Notes: a model not told the origin generated them from the sequence alone. DNA of 64,000 nucleotides from Galaxea fascicularis (GCA_948470475.1 OX419344.1:21168225-21232224); one strand, 5' to 3'; shown: positions 1 through 13,000, numbered from the stretch's first letter. Numbers and translations are program-made.

Positions 1-133
1 AGAATACATGTGTACCTCGAATTAAATGGAACTAATATGTGTTTGTAGGTGGACCAGTGACCAACCCGGCCGTCTGATAGACAGATGGACTGGCTGTCTG
101 ACAGACTGCTCGGCTGTCTGACTCAGTGCTTAA

Positions 134-503
134 CACACGGTACCGGACGTATTTTCGACCAGTTAAAGACTCGTGCGTTTAGATGTTCCGTTCACACGCA
201 ACCACAAGATCGTACGTAAATTTTGACCACCGAAACCCAGATAGAATTTTTAGCCGGTACGGTCGAAAAGTGGGCCGGCGCGGTGTAAACACCTTGACCG
301 TCTAAATTTTTGTCTGGAAAAGGCGAGGTTGCAGTTTGGATTTGGTTAAGTAGCGCTCTACGCACAGAAAGCTGGTAAAACCACTGACAACAGTTAAAAT
401 TCAACCAGGGTCGTCAGTTCAATGTAAACAGCAAAAATATTGTAGGGTTCCGTGTGAACAAAATGTCCGATCAATTCGAAAATTCGTCCGGTACCGTGTA
501 AAC
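134..503. mobile_element. MITE-like element with ~24-bp terminal inverted repeats
   Basis: The left end near 134 and the reverse complement of the right end near 503 share ACACGGTACCGGACG followed by (A/T)ATTTTCGA. The interior is non-coding with scattered copies of the same motif. No transposase is visible, so this is a non-autonomous element whose superfamily I cannot name. It lies upstream of the first visible PCCA exon, probably in an intron. Confidence 0.5.
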
Positions 504-506
504 ATG

Positions 507-673
507 GACTGTCTGACTGACTGACTGACTCACTGACTGACTCACTGACTCACTGACCGACGAATGAACTGACTGACTGATGATTGGGCTTGACTGACTG
601 ACTGACTGACTCACTTACTCACTGACTGACTGACTCACTGACTGACTCACTGACTGACTGACTGACTGACTGA
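507..673. repeat. (GACT)n microsatellite
   Basis: Imperfect tetranucleotide array of GACT/CACT units directly after the MITE-like element. It is non-coding and lies in the presumed PCCA intron. Confidence 0.9.
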
Positions 674-789
674 TTTACTGGTCATTAATCAGTCAATTGA
701 TATGTCCAGTCATTGATGCAGTGATTCAGTGTTGTTTACTCTTGCAGAAAGATTAATAATCAATTATTGTTGTCACCTTTACCCTGCAG

Positions 790-840
790 ACATTGAAGAA
801 AGAAGGAAACCTGTTTAAAATCCAACATTACGGGACAACG
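790..840 (+). CDS. PCCA: PCCA exon (linker/BT region)
   Basis: A CCTGCAG acceptor precedes it and GTAAGA follows. It encodes 17 residues ending HYGTT, phase 0 at both ends. Confidence 0.8.
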
Positions 841-3066
841 GTAAGAGCTAGGTGACAGGTGGTGGGTGTTGTTGAAAAAGAGTAATTACAACATTTCCTT
901 TTTCTTACAGTACAAGCTGCGAGTTCACACACAGGAACAGTTTGAATACATGAAGTACATGCCTGAGATAAAAGAGGTACTAAATGAACCAATTTTTCTT
1001 CGATCAAATAGAAATCTTGAGCAAAGACATTCATGTGTGACGTATTGCAACCAGATGTTGGATTGTTCGTGATGGTACTCTCTGATGTCATATCTTTGTG
1101 TATGGAAGAAAACAATGCGGTTCAAGACGAATGAATAAGCTGACTAAGTTAGCGCTACAAACTATCGTTTAACTCGCTTAAATGGAAGGTGGGTGCCTGG
1201 GGTATCCAGGGGATTCCACTGTGTCCAGCCAGCCCCCAGATAGAATACCACCCCCGTGGCTGGCAAATCCCCGCAACCCAGCCATGAGTCCCCATTCCAG
1301 GCACCCGTCAACACCGATTAGATCAGTGGAATAAAAGAACAAAGAGGGTGGGGTGGATGGGAGAGTGCTTGAAAATAACTGCTCCAAACCGCTCAGGACT
1401 ACTGAAACGACCGCTCCAAAACTACACTGGCACACGAAGATCGAGTCGCAATGTTCCATGTGAGCCTGCACTTGTAAGATTGACCGCTGGCCGGACACGC
1501 ACTAAGCTCGTGGCGGCTAACTTTGTTAAATTGACAAACTAATTTTGCCGTTCGTGGTTCGTTGACCCTTTTATTCCTGATAGTGATCATCGTCTCCTTT
1601 CTCCCTACAATTTTACTACTTGATTAACTATGCAGGTTATGAGAGTAAAGGAAGCGATGACAAAGGGTAAACTATCGTGATAATTTATCAAATTCTCCTA
1701 ACGTGTGCCATACGAAATATATGGAGAATAATAAGGAGAAACTACGTGTTGGTGTCAGGGCCTCAAGGGGTAACTTTCCTTTGGTGTGCTCCAATGTTAA
1801 CTTACACTCGTAGAATGCCCGGAAATTTATGTTAGATGAGTTCCTTCCTAGTTTACTGTGATCTTATTACCCACTCGCATTTATTGTCGTTTTTCTGTGT
1901 ACAGGAGGACATGTCTCCATTCCTCAAATCACCCATGCCTGGAACAGTGGTGTCAGTGTCTGTTAGTGCTGGAGATTCGGTATGGCGTCACACTTTTAAA
2001 GCTAGATCACTGGATAATGCAATTTTACAGTTTTGATTGGCTAAGCCATCATGGTGTTTGAGTTATTATACCATGCATGCTCTTCAAATGCGGTAACTGT
2101 ACGCATCAGTTTTCTGTTTTCAGAAAACAAAGTAGGGGAGATTTATCCATAATTTGTGTTTGTTTTTGATAAAACAATTTTTTCACTGGCGCTTGTTGGA
2201 TATGAGCTTTCTACCATCTCATATCGAACGCGCGCTTGTGGAATAATTGTTAATATATTTTTCACTCCAGTCATTGGCATCAACCCACTACAAGTAGTGA
2301 TAATCACTTGTTGACTTTTTTCTCTTTTTCCCAGGTTCACGAAGGACAGGAGTTAGCAGTAGTAGAAGCTATGAAGATGCAGAACAGTTTACATGCTGGT
2401 CTCTCTGGCACGGTAAGCTGACGCGTTCGTTTGTTTGTTGTTTGTTTTAATCTCATTCCTTTGACTTTGGAATTGTGAAAGCTTTGCTGAGATTGTGGTC
2501 CTTTATTTAGCTCAAACTAGCTCCATTATTGGCTTTGTAATTGACATCATCATCGTCATCACCATCACCATCGTTATCATGGTCATCATTATCATTATCA
2601 TCATCATCATCATCACCACCACCATCGTCATCGTCATCACCATCATTATCACCATCATTATCATCATCATCATCATCGTTATCACTATCATCATCATCAT
2701 CAGCCATGGTATTAACATGCACTAAAGAATAAAGACTATCCATTGTTTAATCAACTTCGCGCGAATTCGGTCTGTTCTATATAGAACAGCCATCGCCATC
2801 CTCTTCGTCATCATCATCACATCATCAATTCCATTTATAGGAATTTCAATGAATCAGAACAATCGTTTTCCTTCAAGGTATACTTGACTGGGAAGTTCTA
2901 ACTGTGACTGGGAAGTCCTAACTGTTTTTCTTATCGAAACTGTTGACATATTTCCCATCTACTGCAATTTGTCTCTTTCCAGGTGAAAGCCGTTCACTTT
3001 AAGGCTGGGGACAAAGTTGGTGAAGGAGACGTGATGGTGGAGATTGAGCATCACCCTGATCAATAA
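790..3066 (+). CDS. PCCA: Propionyl-CoA carboxylase alpha subunit, 3' end (five exons)
   Basis: This is the C-terminal part of the biotin-dependent mitochondrial carboxylase that converts propionyl-CoA to methylmalonyl-CoA. Five exons (790-840, 911-976, 1905-1979, 2335-2412, 2983-3066) are each bounded by AG/GT and join in phase 0 for 117 residues plus stop. The first two encode the end of the BT/linker region (...QHYGTTYKLRV..., ...YMKYMPE...). The next three encode the biotinyl domain: KSPMPGTVVSVSVSAGD, then VVEAMKMQNS with the biotinylated lysine in AMKM, then GDKVGEGDVMVEIE and the stop. Order, motif spacing and the C-terminal end fit the known family. Biotin carboxylase exons must lie upstream of the window. 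The MCC alpha subunit and pyruvate carboxylase share AMKM, but the residues around the biotin site and the preceding linker fit PCCA better. Confidence 0.9.
911..976 (+). CDS. PCCA: PCCA exon (linker before biotinyl domain)
   Basis: TTTCTTACAG acceptor and GTACTA donor. It encodes 22 residues starting YKLRVHTQ and ending PEIKE. The 70-base intron before it is short. Confidence 0.8.
1905..1979 (+). CDS. PCCA: PCCA exon (start of biotinyl domain)
   Basis: Acceptor TGTACAG, donor GTATGG. It encodes 25 residues including the SPMPGTVV strand typical of biotinyl domains. The 928-base intron 977-1904 shows no coding signal. Confidence 0.9.
2335..2412 (+). CDS. PCCA: PCCA exon carrying the biotinylation site
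   Basis: Acceptor TTTTTCCCAG, donor GTAAGC. It encodes 26 residues containing EAMKM. The lysine of this motif is the known biotin attachment residue of the family. Confidence 0.95.
2535..2702. repeat. (ATC/ATT)n microsatellite in PCCA intron
   Basis: Imperfect trinucleotide array of ATC, ACC and ATT units in the last PCCA intron. Open frames across it are low-complexity artefacts (poly-D, poly-S, poly-I/M). Confidence 0.95.
2983..3066 (+). CDS. PCCA: PCCA terminal exon
   Basis: Acceptor CTCTTTCCAG. It encodes 27 residues ending EIEHHPDQ and the TAA stop at 3064-3066, completing the biotinyl domain. Confidence 0.9.
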   Translation: MKAVHFKAGDKVGEGDVMVEIEHHPDQ

Positions 3067-3067
3067 A
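3062..3067 (+). promoter_or_regulatory. AATAAA overlapping the PCCA stop codon
   Basis: The hexamer AATAAA overlaps the last sense codon, the TAA stop and one further base. If used it would give an extremely short 3' UTR. A more distal signal may be used instead. Confidence 0.35.
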
Positions 3068-3099
3068 ACTGCACTAGTTATGTCTCCTGCCGGTGAAAA

Positions 3100-3400
3100 C
3101 GCTTGTGCAAATGGATTATTTGCATGTGAAAACTGTTGCTTTACGTGCAAATACCTCTTTTGCAAGGGCAGCCTGCATGATCTCTTTTCACTTTCATTTA
3201 TCCTGCTATCGTGTGCAAATGCTGGTTGCACGTTCGGTATGCATGACCTCTGTCGACATGTGCATGCCTCCCTATTTTCTCGTGCAAATGCCTGCTTTGC
3301 ACGTCCAGCATGCATGACTTATTTTCACTTTCACGTACCCTGTTATCATGTGCAAACGACTCGTTTGCACGTACAGCGTGCACGACTTGTGTCAACATGT
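3100..3400. repeat. Degenerate TGCAAAT/CATGCATGA repeat downstream of PCCA
   Basis: Recurring modules GTGCAAATGC, TTTGCACGT and GCATGCATGAC spaced by T-rich stretches (about 3105, 3142, 3217, 3282 and 3350). Weaker traces run to about 3700. Open frames here on both strands are short and repeat-derived. Confidence 0.6.
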
Positions 3401-4549
3401 TCAACTGACTACCTTATTTTCACTTAAAAAACTCATTTGCTTATGCTCCTGAATGACATGTGACCTTTTCACCTGCACTTGACTTGAACGTGAATCACTA
3501 CAATTTTTTCGCACGTGCAAGTACCTAAGTAACTCGTATTCACTTGCAATCACCAACTCTGCACATGCAGAATGAATGACTTTAGTTTGCAGGTGCCTTT
3601 GACTTTCCCGTGCACTTGGACGTGCTGATTACTACTGTTTTCATTTGCAGGTGAACTGCTAAAGCATTTGACTTGCAACTTGCAATAGCAAGTGATTGCA
3701 GTTGAAATAGTTGAACCCGTAGTTAGTCAATAGTTTTGAATTCAAAGATGTCTGGTTCAGTGGCGTCTTATGGGTGAACTGTGTCCTATTAAGACTCGAA
3801 CGAAAGTCAAGTCGCTGAGTCGAGTTAGGTCAACTTCATATACCCACGACTACACCCCTAATCCTCTGGGTAGCAACAAATATTACATATCTACCAAACT
3901 AATCCACCCTACCAATAACCTACCCTGCAGAGGTAGTTAAACTAAACAGGTTTTCAACGTGTAGTTTGAGAGTGCGGGCGGTGTGAACAGACAATTTTTG
4001 AACCTTGTTTAGTTGAACCGTTCTTAAACATGTTCAACTCTTGGTGTGAACGGGGTATCAGAGGCAGTCTGGTTGACTGGAATGCCAAATGCAACCTCGT
4101 TCTCAGGGACCACTCCACACCGTGGAAACGAGGTTTCTCCTTATTAACATCTACCCTTTGGTCAGTGTAAAGATTCGTTCAAACTCTCATAATATCGTTC
4201 ACATTAATGGTTCCATATGTGACGTGTGTTTCAATACCTTGTTTCGGTAGAGTTTGGCACCCAAACTCTCTAAACACTCGATCCACAATGTTACTTGTTG
4301 GATGCCTTAAGATTTCATTAGTTGTTGACCAACATTATATTGAAAAAACTCGAAAATACCACAGTCAGTTTAATCTAAAGACATTTTATGCAGATAACGT
4401 AGAATAGTGTGATTTTAACTTAGATCCGGTTTCTAACTTAAAGAAATGTTCAATGTGTATTCAATAATGACTACATCTTCAAGTAAAAAAAACGTCACTT
4501 GTGTGTGACGCGTAAAGTCAGAAACATTTACATGTACTTCGATTTCAAG

Positions 4550-4747
4550 AACTGGGTCTTTTTGGTGATGTCCGAGGGCGCGTGATCAAAGCAAAGAATT
4601 TTCCTTTGGTAGCAGAACAAACGGTCATTTTCAGTGGTGAAAATGGAGAGCTCTGCTGAATTGATTGGGTGCTAAAGTTAAGTTCGAACAACACGCTAAG
4701 CATTTGCAATTTGACAGTAACAGTGCTGTTTATTTTAACTTTTACTA
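4550..4747. repeat. Dispersed repeat fragment, near-copy of 35141-35337
   Basis: About 198 bases starting AACTGGGTCTTTTTGGTG match 35141-35337 in direct orientation with roughly ten visible differences. The longer copy shows that this is one end of the repeat family also found at 30668-31612. Confidence 0.85.
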
Positions 4748-4879
4748 AAATCTCATTTAGGCATCAGTCCTATAAGCTTTAATTTGATATGGGGGTTTGA
4801 TATCTACAGTTTAAACCGGGCGCGTTACATCGCTTGTAAGCGAGACACCCCTGAAGGAGCACGGTAACCTAAATCCACC

Positions 4880-5040
4880 ATTTTGCTAATGATCAGTTCC
4901 AAGTGAATTGTAGGTAGATCCCGACCTTTGTGGGGGCAAACGGTCAAAATTAGAATTTCAAATTACGTTTAAATGGCCGTTTGCCCCCACAAAGGACTGG
5001 ATGTACCCACAATGCACTCGGAACTGATCATTAGCAAAAT
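4880..5040. repeat. 161-bp imperfect palindrome
   Basis: The left arm 4880-4943 starts ATTTTGCTAATGATCAGTTC and the right arm 4977-5040 is its near reverse complement. A 33-base AT-rich centre separates them. Both arms contain TTTGTGGGGGCAAACGG or its complement. It is probably a small foldback MITE. Confidence 0.8.
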
Positions 5041-6827
5041 GCTGTTTTCTTTTTTGAGAAGTAAGCTGAAAAATAAAAGTATTTTCGCAGCCTCTTTGGG
5101 GGGTGGGGGGATTGCCTTAAAGAAGAGATCCTTATTAACCACTGCAAAATGTTGCATATGAGAGTTGGACGTAACCAACGTAAGGTTATTCCCCAGAAAT
5201 AAAAGCCGCAAGATATTTTATTTGAAACTTTGCCGGGTGGTTGTCAACGTCAAGAACATCAAAGAAATGCAATTAAAAGAGAGGGTCCCCATGTCCGTTT
5301 TCATGCTTTGAGGCCTTAAGTTATACCAACTTTGGTAAATTGTTAGCACAGTTTATGCAAAAAGGCGAAAGTGGTCTTACGCTCTATAATTTATAAAAAC
5401 GGGGCAGAAGCAATGGGATACAGGCTTTACTTTGTCAAAAGCACATCATGGTCGAAGTTTACCCTCTCAAGGGTGAAGAAAAAATGAACTAATGAAAGAT
5501 CAATCGTGTCTTTTCCGTCTGTGCTTTACCATTCAACTGCTTCAATAGTGTCATCGTAAAGGAGCTCTTCCGCCGGAATAATGAAAAACTGGACGATAAA
5601 AAAATTCTTCCAATCTGGATATGTCATGGAGAATTGCATTTTCTTTCAATATGAGAAATAAAAAGCATAGGTCCCCATACTCGTTTGGGAGAAAATCGCC
5701 ATTTACCTATTTCTAGGAGATCAGTCCTTCACAAAACCTGCAGTGTTTGGAACATGCACGCGCTCGTGCGCGCGCTGCTGACGCAAGAAATTATGCGTAG
5801 TAAGGATGCGCAATGCAATTGAGAGGAATTACCCTGAGTTGTTGGGGAGAGACACAGAGCGATAACGCGAGGATGAGGGGGTAGGGGTGGGGGGCTTATG
5901 AGTGGTTTAAAAAACTAAAAAGGTCTCACGATTAGGTGATACGAAAAACTTGAAATTCATACTAACATATAAATGACTTGTGAACTGGATCACGGAAACA
6001 CGTTTTCCATTTTCCTGCACCTTAAGTTCTTATTTTTTTATTGTTAGCGGTACATAATTCTTTAGTTTTATCGTTGGTCATCTTACGTCTGTTTCTTAAA
6101 AGGTGTCTAATTTACCTTTTTAAGCATCATGTCATAAGCCTTATAATAGTCCTGCCTCTAAATACCACAAGGGCTTGCACCGTCCATATATGTCCTGAAT
6201 GTAATTAGTAGGGTGGGTGGGTTAAACAAAGGAAAGGGCTTCACGTGGCACATTGCAAGCAAGAAAGAAAGTGGAGACAAGGTGGAAAACGCCTGTCTCG
6301 CTTTTTCGAGTTAGTAGTCCCTAACCACTCCTGCCATTCTTGGTGCTTGCCACTTCGTTGTGGTTTCTCATTCTTTGCTTTTGTAGTTTTCTCTAAACAT
6401 TGCTTTTCCTCTGTTATAACGTAGAAAGGTTAAAAAGAGCTATTGTTGTGTATTAAGTTAAACCCCATTTGACGAGAACTGTTCTCAGACTGGAAGCCAC
6501 ACCAGTGATGTTGGTTGATTTACGAAATACTTGAATATGGTAGGAAAAAGACATTAAAACAGTGGATACTTCATCAATTCCGCGAGAGTCACGTGTTGGA
6601 AAAGACAACAGTAGCTCTTTCTATCCATTAATATTGTAGAGTGTATATGAACGGGAAAAAACACGAGGGTGTCTCCCGAACAAGGTGAAAAGTCCTTCTC
6701 ACGTCTATTAGATAGAAGCTGTCCTAGAAGGTTTGGGAGATTGTGGAGTGTCATTCTGTGATCGTTATCTATTTATAATTATGTCAAACATGATTTTGAG
6801 GAGGAAACTGAGTGACTAAAAGTCTGT

Positions 6828-7070
6828 TCAAATCCTCTCTCCGCGATCTGACGAACTTGACGCCTCTTTTCCTTTACTCTTGTTGCTGGAATCCTCGTCA
6901 GGCATAAAACTTTCGTTGGCGTAAGAGGGCTCTGGTTGTCTGAATTGTACCAACGACTTTCGCTTCTTGAATTGTTTTCCACGGTTCTCTTTTGAAGTTT
7001 CTTCCTCTGTTCGTGATTCTGGAGGCAGCGTCTCTAATAATCTTGTTAGTTCCATCAAATGCTGTTCCTT
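6828..7070 (-). CDS. GABBR: GABBR-like terminal exon: coiled coil and cytoplasmic tail
   Basis: Acceptor CATTTCTCAG, 80 codons and a TGA stop at 6828-6830. It encodes [16 protein letters not shown] (coiled coil), a basic KKRK patch and an acidic, serine-rich tail ending [10 protein letters not shown]. The RXRR-type retention signal of human GABBR1 is not seen. Confidence 0.85.
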   Translation of the reverse strand, partial: KEQHLMELTRLLETLPPESRTEEETSKENRGKQFKKRKSLVQFRQPEPSYANESFMPDEDSSNKSKGKEASSSSDRGERI

Positions 7071-10000
7071 CTGAGAAATGATAGAAAACAGAAAACGATC
7101 ATAGAGAATCACCTTCACTGTCGTGATGAACTGAGTCGCAGGTAACCCTAATGTCACAGACTACCCACTACAGATGATCAATAAGATGAAAGAGTCTCTT
7201 GCGTTTGCGGTATTTACCAACTCAGTTTGGCCCAACTGTGGTATCAAAGTGAGGTCTCAAGATCATATTTTGTATCTCGTTACTCGGGTAGCGTAAATCA
7301 AAATGGGAAAGCGAAGACCGGTAGATTGTGTGCATCCAGAATGGAACTGATCTTCCCAAAGTGGGATTTGACATCAACGTCTCAAAAACAATAGTCAACG
7401 AGTTTACCTCTGCTAAGATCTTTTTTAGTTGTGAATTCTCCGTGATCATACTAACAGCATTTTTGTCCATACTAGACATGGATTCTGGATTGTTAGCAGC
7501 GCTTTTCCGAGTCGTGCTGGCTTCGTTTCCTCCGTCAGGAGACCACAGCTTTGTCACCTGGAGCATTGATAATAATTTTGTGTTCAAACTGCTGGATTCA
7601 ACAGCTCTACGAAGTTTGAGGGCGTGTTCTGTGGGACGGGGGTGTGCGTGAGTATACGTCACAACGCCGAGATTTGTTTTCTGTTTCGGGTGAAGGTCAG
7701 CAGTGTAAATTTTTTAATACTAGAAAGGGTTAAATCTGATAAGAAAGCTTGGGACGTTTTCAAGGGTGATCTAATGTTGGATCTTGATATTTCAGCTTAT
7801 CCATTGTTCAATTCGTGCTGTTGCCATGTCCACTCTAACATTCCCGAACACTTCCGCGATACTGTCTCATTTTCTTTCTTAACGTTCTATTTCCCACCTC
7901 CTAGAGGATAAATGTCTCTGGTCTCCTGGAAAACTATGACTATTCTGCGTATACTTGGCGAATGAAATATTTCAAATATTGTCTTCAAAGTCAGCACTGG
8001 CGGGGAAAACAACACATTTAAGTGTAGCAGTGTTTGTGCATGGTTTGTAACAACAGTCCCCCTCCTCCTCCTCCTCCCATCCCCCATCCCCCATCCTTAT
8101 TGATTAAGGAACACGAGACGTTTCTGTGGGGGAGGGGATGGTTACTCACCTTGGGCAGGAATACGAAGCAGAGCGTCAAAGTGGTGCAGAAGATTGTGAA
8201 AACAGCGGTGATAGCAAATGTAGCGTTTTGGTGCTCACGGATCACAGAGGTGATGGCCACACCCAGTACTGACAGTATCACCACATTATACACAGACATG
8301 CCTGAAAGAGACATGAAGTTACTGATAAGGCTCAATATGGGTGATTTACTCATTTTGCAGCCTGCAATTTAAACATGTAATCCTTTGAACTGCAGTAATT
8401 CCTTCAAAGCTTGTCGTTTCAGCCGAAATAGGCAGACAGAGAACGAAGCGCCTACCTTCATGTTTTCTTGTGATTCGAGTAGCCTCAACTCATGAACCCT
8501 TACCCCCACTCATGCTTTACTTGCTACCCCATGGAACCGAGATAACAGTCTTTGAGACCAGTAAAGCGCAAAACGTGCTGATATTTGCGCAGTGGCTCCT
8601 TTTTGGTTGTCGGACAGTACTTATAGTTGACGTAGTTTGCAATCTGTTATGGGTTGTCTGATGTTTACACTTCCCAGCCATTCTTACGTAAAAGGAATCA
8701 TTTTCTCTAAAATTAAATGCAAATCCGCTATCTGCAGCTTTGGAAACTTTTCTGGCTGCCTCTCTCTTGTTACCGTTCCCGAGATGTAGCCGAACATGGT
8801 GTTTCCCTAATTTCACGAGCGCGTCATTACAGTGACTTCATTAGCTCAGACGTCTTCTTTTCAGTGTTTTTCTTTATATTTCTTGGAACATTAATTTAGC
8901 AATTTATGAAGTATCTAATGAAGTTTAAAACAAGGGCTTTAATTGGACTACAGGAGAATTTCCAACCTAATTTTCTGCTATGTCCCATCGTTGCTTATTA
9001 TATCAATATGTATATTCTTCCTACAGTTTGCACATATTTTATATGTTACATGTAGGGCGAATTTCCACAACTTTGACTCAATTGATCCGTTGTGATCATT
9101 TCCTGTATTCTCATGACCTGTATGCTTGCCGAACTGTTGATATGTTAAGGAGAAGATAGATGGTGATCACCGTATTGGGACCTAAAGGGTTCAGTTTTTC
9201 TGATTCATTATCACCTGGTCCTATTGTTCACTTCCTCTCTGTAATTTTTTATTTTCTTTCCAACGAGGTTTGGGTTAATTTCACGGCATTGTACAATTTT
9301 TTCAATCAAATATCATGAAACAATGGCTGTTGATGGCATGCTTTTCAAAATTTCCGCAGGAACTTCAAAGGTTTCGAGTTCAAAATCTCAAGGTAAATAA
9401 ATATCGTTTGTTTGAGTTTGAGCTGTGAGCTTATGCAATGCTCATTTTGTGGCTTGAGATCCAACTGACATAAAAATATTATTGCTTTTGGTCATCAAAT
9501 ATTGCAAATCGGTTAGCCTTTATTTAAATTCAACATGGAGTCACTTCAACTTAACCATGTCAAAGGCTTGTCAATTGGTACTTATGCCTTATTTCCCGTA
9601 CTTGGAGATAGGAATTAATTCAGTTAGTTCGAAAAGAAGAAAAATAGAACAGTTGAAAAGTAAGGTTTATTCAACTCCGCTGTAGGTATAACTCAGCTAA
9701 ATTACGGTACAAATGTTTCGTTTATTATAAAAGGAATTGAAATCACGTCAATAGTTCATTTCATAACTGAGTGTGCGAATCCAAATTTCCAGTACTCTTG
9801 TAATCATTTGATCAAATTTGTAAGACAAAGCAGACAAAAACCCAGATGGCTCCACGATTGTCCTTATGGAGAGATTTTCTCAGGTTTTAGCTCTTGTTCA
9901 ATGGCTCACCACGACAATTGACAAAATAAAAAAGATTTTACAGCATTTTCCAATGTTACTCGGTTGCAATTAATGCTTGAAGACTTACATCTTAAAATCG

Positions 10001-13000
10001 CAATATTTCAGTAGAATGACTTTATCTCCCTTTCTTGCTTATTAAACTTAACAAACAACATTTGAAGAATAACTGTTTTATTTACAGTATTCTCACTACT
10101 GTGCGAACTAAGTTTAAATCAGTTAAGAGTTTGAGTTTTATATACATCTTGGTATCAAAGTCGTTTAGACCTATAATATCATGATCTACTTGCATTGTCA
10201 GCTTCTTCAATACGAACAGTTTCTTCGACTTCCAGATGACAGTATGAAAACAAAACTGTTTCTCGCCCCTGATCCGGCTTCCAAGTCACCACAAAGTTGT
10301 CTGAAGTGTGATTCTTCATTTCAGTGCGACCAGTTTGTATTTCCGGTATTCCTTGCGGAGTACGTCCTGACTTTTTCAAATGTAAAATCTCCAGAAATGC
10401 CCGGCGCAGCTTATTAACACGCCAACAGTAAATTATTGGGTTTAAAACCGATCTTAGTAAAGCGAAAGTTATAGCCCATTTCCAGAGAATGTCAGTAAGA
10501 ATTGGTTCCGTGCCGATTGCGTTGAGTAAAGAAGATGTCAGAATAAGAATGAAGGAAGGCATCATAGTTAAAACCATTGTACCTAGAATTATTGCAAGAG
10601 TATGGAAGGCGCGGTGGTCCTTCTTCAATCTTTCGGCTTCTTGTTGGGTAACCTGTTCAAATTGAATTCGTCTTTTATGTCGCCTCGTTTGAAAAAAGAT
10701 ATAAACGTTGGTATAACCTATAACAGCCATGTAAAGCACACCGGCAATTATGAACGTGACTCGCATCGCCTGCAAGTAGTCCGAGTAAATCGCAGTGTGT
10801 TCTACAGCATACGAAACAGTTGTTTGGGTCGTCGTGAACAGTGCAAAGGCCCAAGCCAAGAGTACTCCATTTCTGATCCACTGTGTAGTTACTATGTTCG
10901 GGTATCTCAGAGGGCATCTGATGGCGATATACCGCTCTATGCTGATTACCACGAGGTGGTTAATCGACGCAAAGTTAACTGCAGCCGAAGCTGCGGTGTG
11001 AATCTTTTGCAGGCAGCAACTGACTAACCTGTTGCCAAGAATGTTCTTTACTTCCTGTACAATGCCCATGGGTTGCACAATCGCCCCGGTAAAACAGTCT
11101 ACAACGGCCATGCATGCTAGAAGTACGTTGGTGTTGGATCGCAGATGGCGCCTTGTTGCGACTGCGAATATGACCAGCAAGTTTAAGAGGATCGTTGGAA
11201 CAACTGCTATTGAGTTGGTACAGGCTATTGCAACCAGATTTCTACAGATCACTTCTGTAAAGTACTTCTTTCGCCAAGCTACATCAGTGCCATTAAGATA
11301 ATCGCAACAACGCTTACCGTATGAGGAAAATGAAGACGAGGATTCATTCGCCATTTTCCAAAATCATCTGTGCTGACTGCCAGAGATGAAGATGCGATTT
11401 GACTCAAAATGCTTTCCTGTGCTTGACGTAAACGTCTTTCGCTCCTTGTTTAAGAAAATCGGGTGCTTTGTTTTTCGATGGTCTTTTACCGTTAGGTGTT
11501 GATGAAACGCAACCAAAACTTGTGCGCTTCTCTCAAGAAAAATTCAAAGCTTTTCTTTTAATCTAATTATTGTTTTCATTTCATGGATCCTCAGTTTATA
11601 CAGACTGCACTTCATACTTGGAGATTTCTTTCTTTATAACACTAATGGCAATATCCTAAAGGAAGTGTTTGACATTCAGAAGTGGTGTTACAACAATACC
11701 GGTTCAAGGAAGATCCAAGGGTTATTATCTGGAAAATCTAATTGATATCGTCTCTCTTCTATCCAGAACACCTGCTACCATTTCAGTTATATTTTTTTCT
11801 TTTGATCATTGTTGTTCAAAGGGAAAAAGGAGGTTTAAGAAAGTGGACAGAGTTCTGAATAGTGACCATTGTTGAATTTCTCCCGTGCACTGACACTTCT
11901 CAATTAAACATAAAAGTTGTGAGAAAAAAGGAAGTGATCAATAAGTAACAAAGGTGTTGATTGTTTAACAAATTCCCTTCTATCATTTTCATAGAAATGG
12001 AAGGTGAACAATGTGGAGAATCTACATGTTGGTATCAGGGACCGATCATTATTTAGCGGGGGGGGAGGGCTACTATATTTGAGAGGAGAGTCACTACTTT
12101 TTAGCCTCACTTTGGGGAGGGCCATTTTTAAAAAAATGCCTTTTAAGAGAGGTCACAGTGTTTTTTTAATGGAGTAAGAGGGGAGGGTCAGAGTTTTTTG
12201 GACCCTTTAAAACGTTTTTTCTCAGTTTAGTTGCCCTTCCCCCCGCCCCCCTCCCCCATCCCCGTTAAATAATGACCGGCCCCTTAGAATTAACTTTAGG
12301 CCCGGGAAAACATACACGAGCAATTACAACATAAGTAATCACCACTGAAAAAGGACGCTTGCGTAGTATTGGTTTCAACCCAACAAAAACTTCCCACATG
12401 AACAATTTAATAAGTTAGTGTTAATGTTGGTTTAGGGGAGGGGTAGGTCAGGTACTGACATTGATCCGCCGTACCTATGTAACGTGAGTCGTTCAGTGCA
12501 GGTATTGTAACACCACGAGTCTCCCACGCAAGAAACACGCCAAACACCAGTAGAAGTCCCTTGAATGCATACACCGCTCCCAGCCAATAGGAAAGCTGCG
12601 AAGATTCGCAGTACTCAAGTACTGGAATAATCTCCTTGTCGTCTTCTATTCGCATCTATAATTATAATTAATCACTGCTCACTTTATTCAGTTGAGGGAA
12701 CACATTCCTGTTCCCGAGGGGGAGGGGACACTCCATAAAAATGACGGGGTTGCTCGACGGAAATTTTTGAAAAGAACCCGATTAGTGGGCGTGGCTCCCA
12801 CAATTTTCACCCTAAAAGGTACCAACACTACTGGGGAAACCAATTTTAAACTCAGCAAATTATTAACCAACATTGACATGTTTGAATCGCGGAGTCACAC
12901 ACAGTTCTTGTCATTTCTTGGTTTAATACCCTAACAGGTTCAACGACAGCTCCAGCAGTGGCAATTTTGGATTAAAGTACCCTAAGCGGTACCAACTATC

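Larger units (their letters stand above)
3401..6827. other. Intergenic region between PCCA and the receptor gene
   Basis: Two convergent genes end here: PCCA (+) at 3066 and the GABA-B-like receptor (-) at 6828. Apart from the dispersed repeat 4550-4747 and the palindrome 4880-5040 I see no coding signal, only short AT-rich frames. Confidence 0.6.

Noticed and set aside
2495..2743. Acidic poly-Asp and Ser-rich frames
   Set aside because: They fall inside the ATC trinucleotide array in a PCCA intron.
3044..3427. Cys-containing frame overlapping the PCCA end (ANGLFACENCCFTCKY)
   Set aside because: It starts within the PCCA terminal exon in another frame and translates the TGCAAAT repeats.
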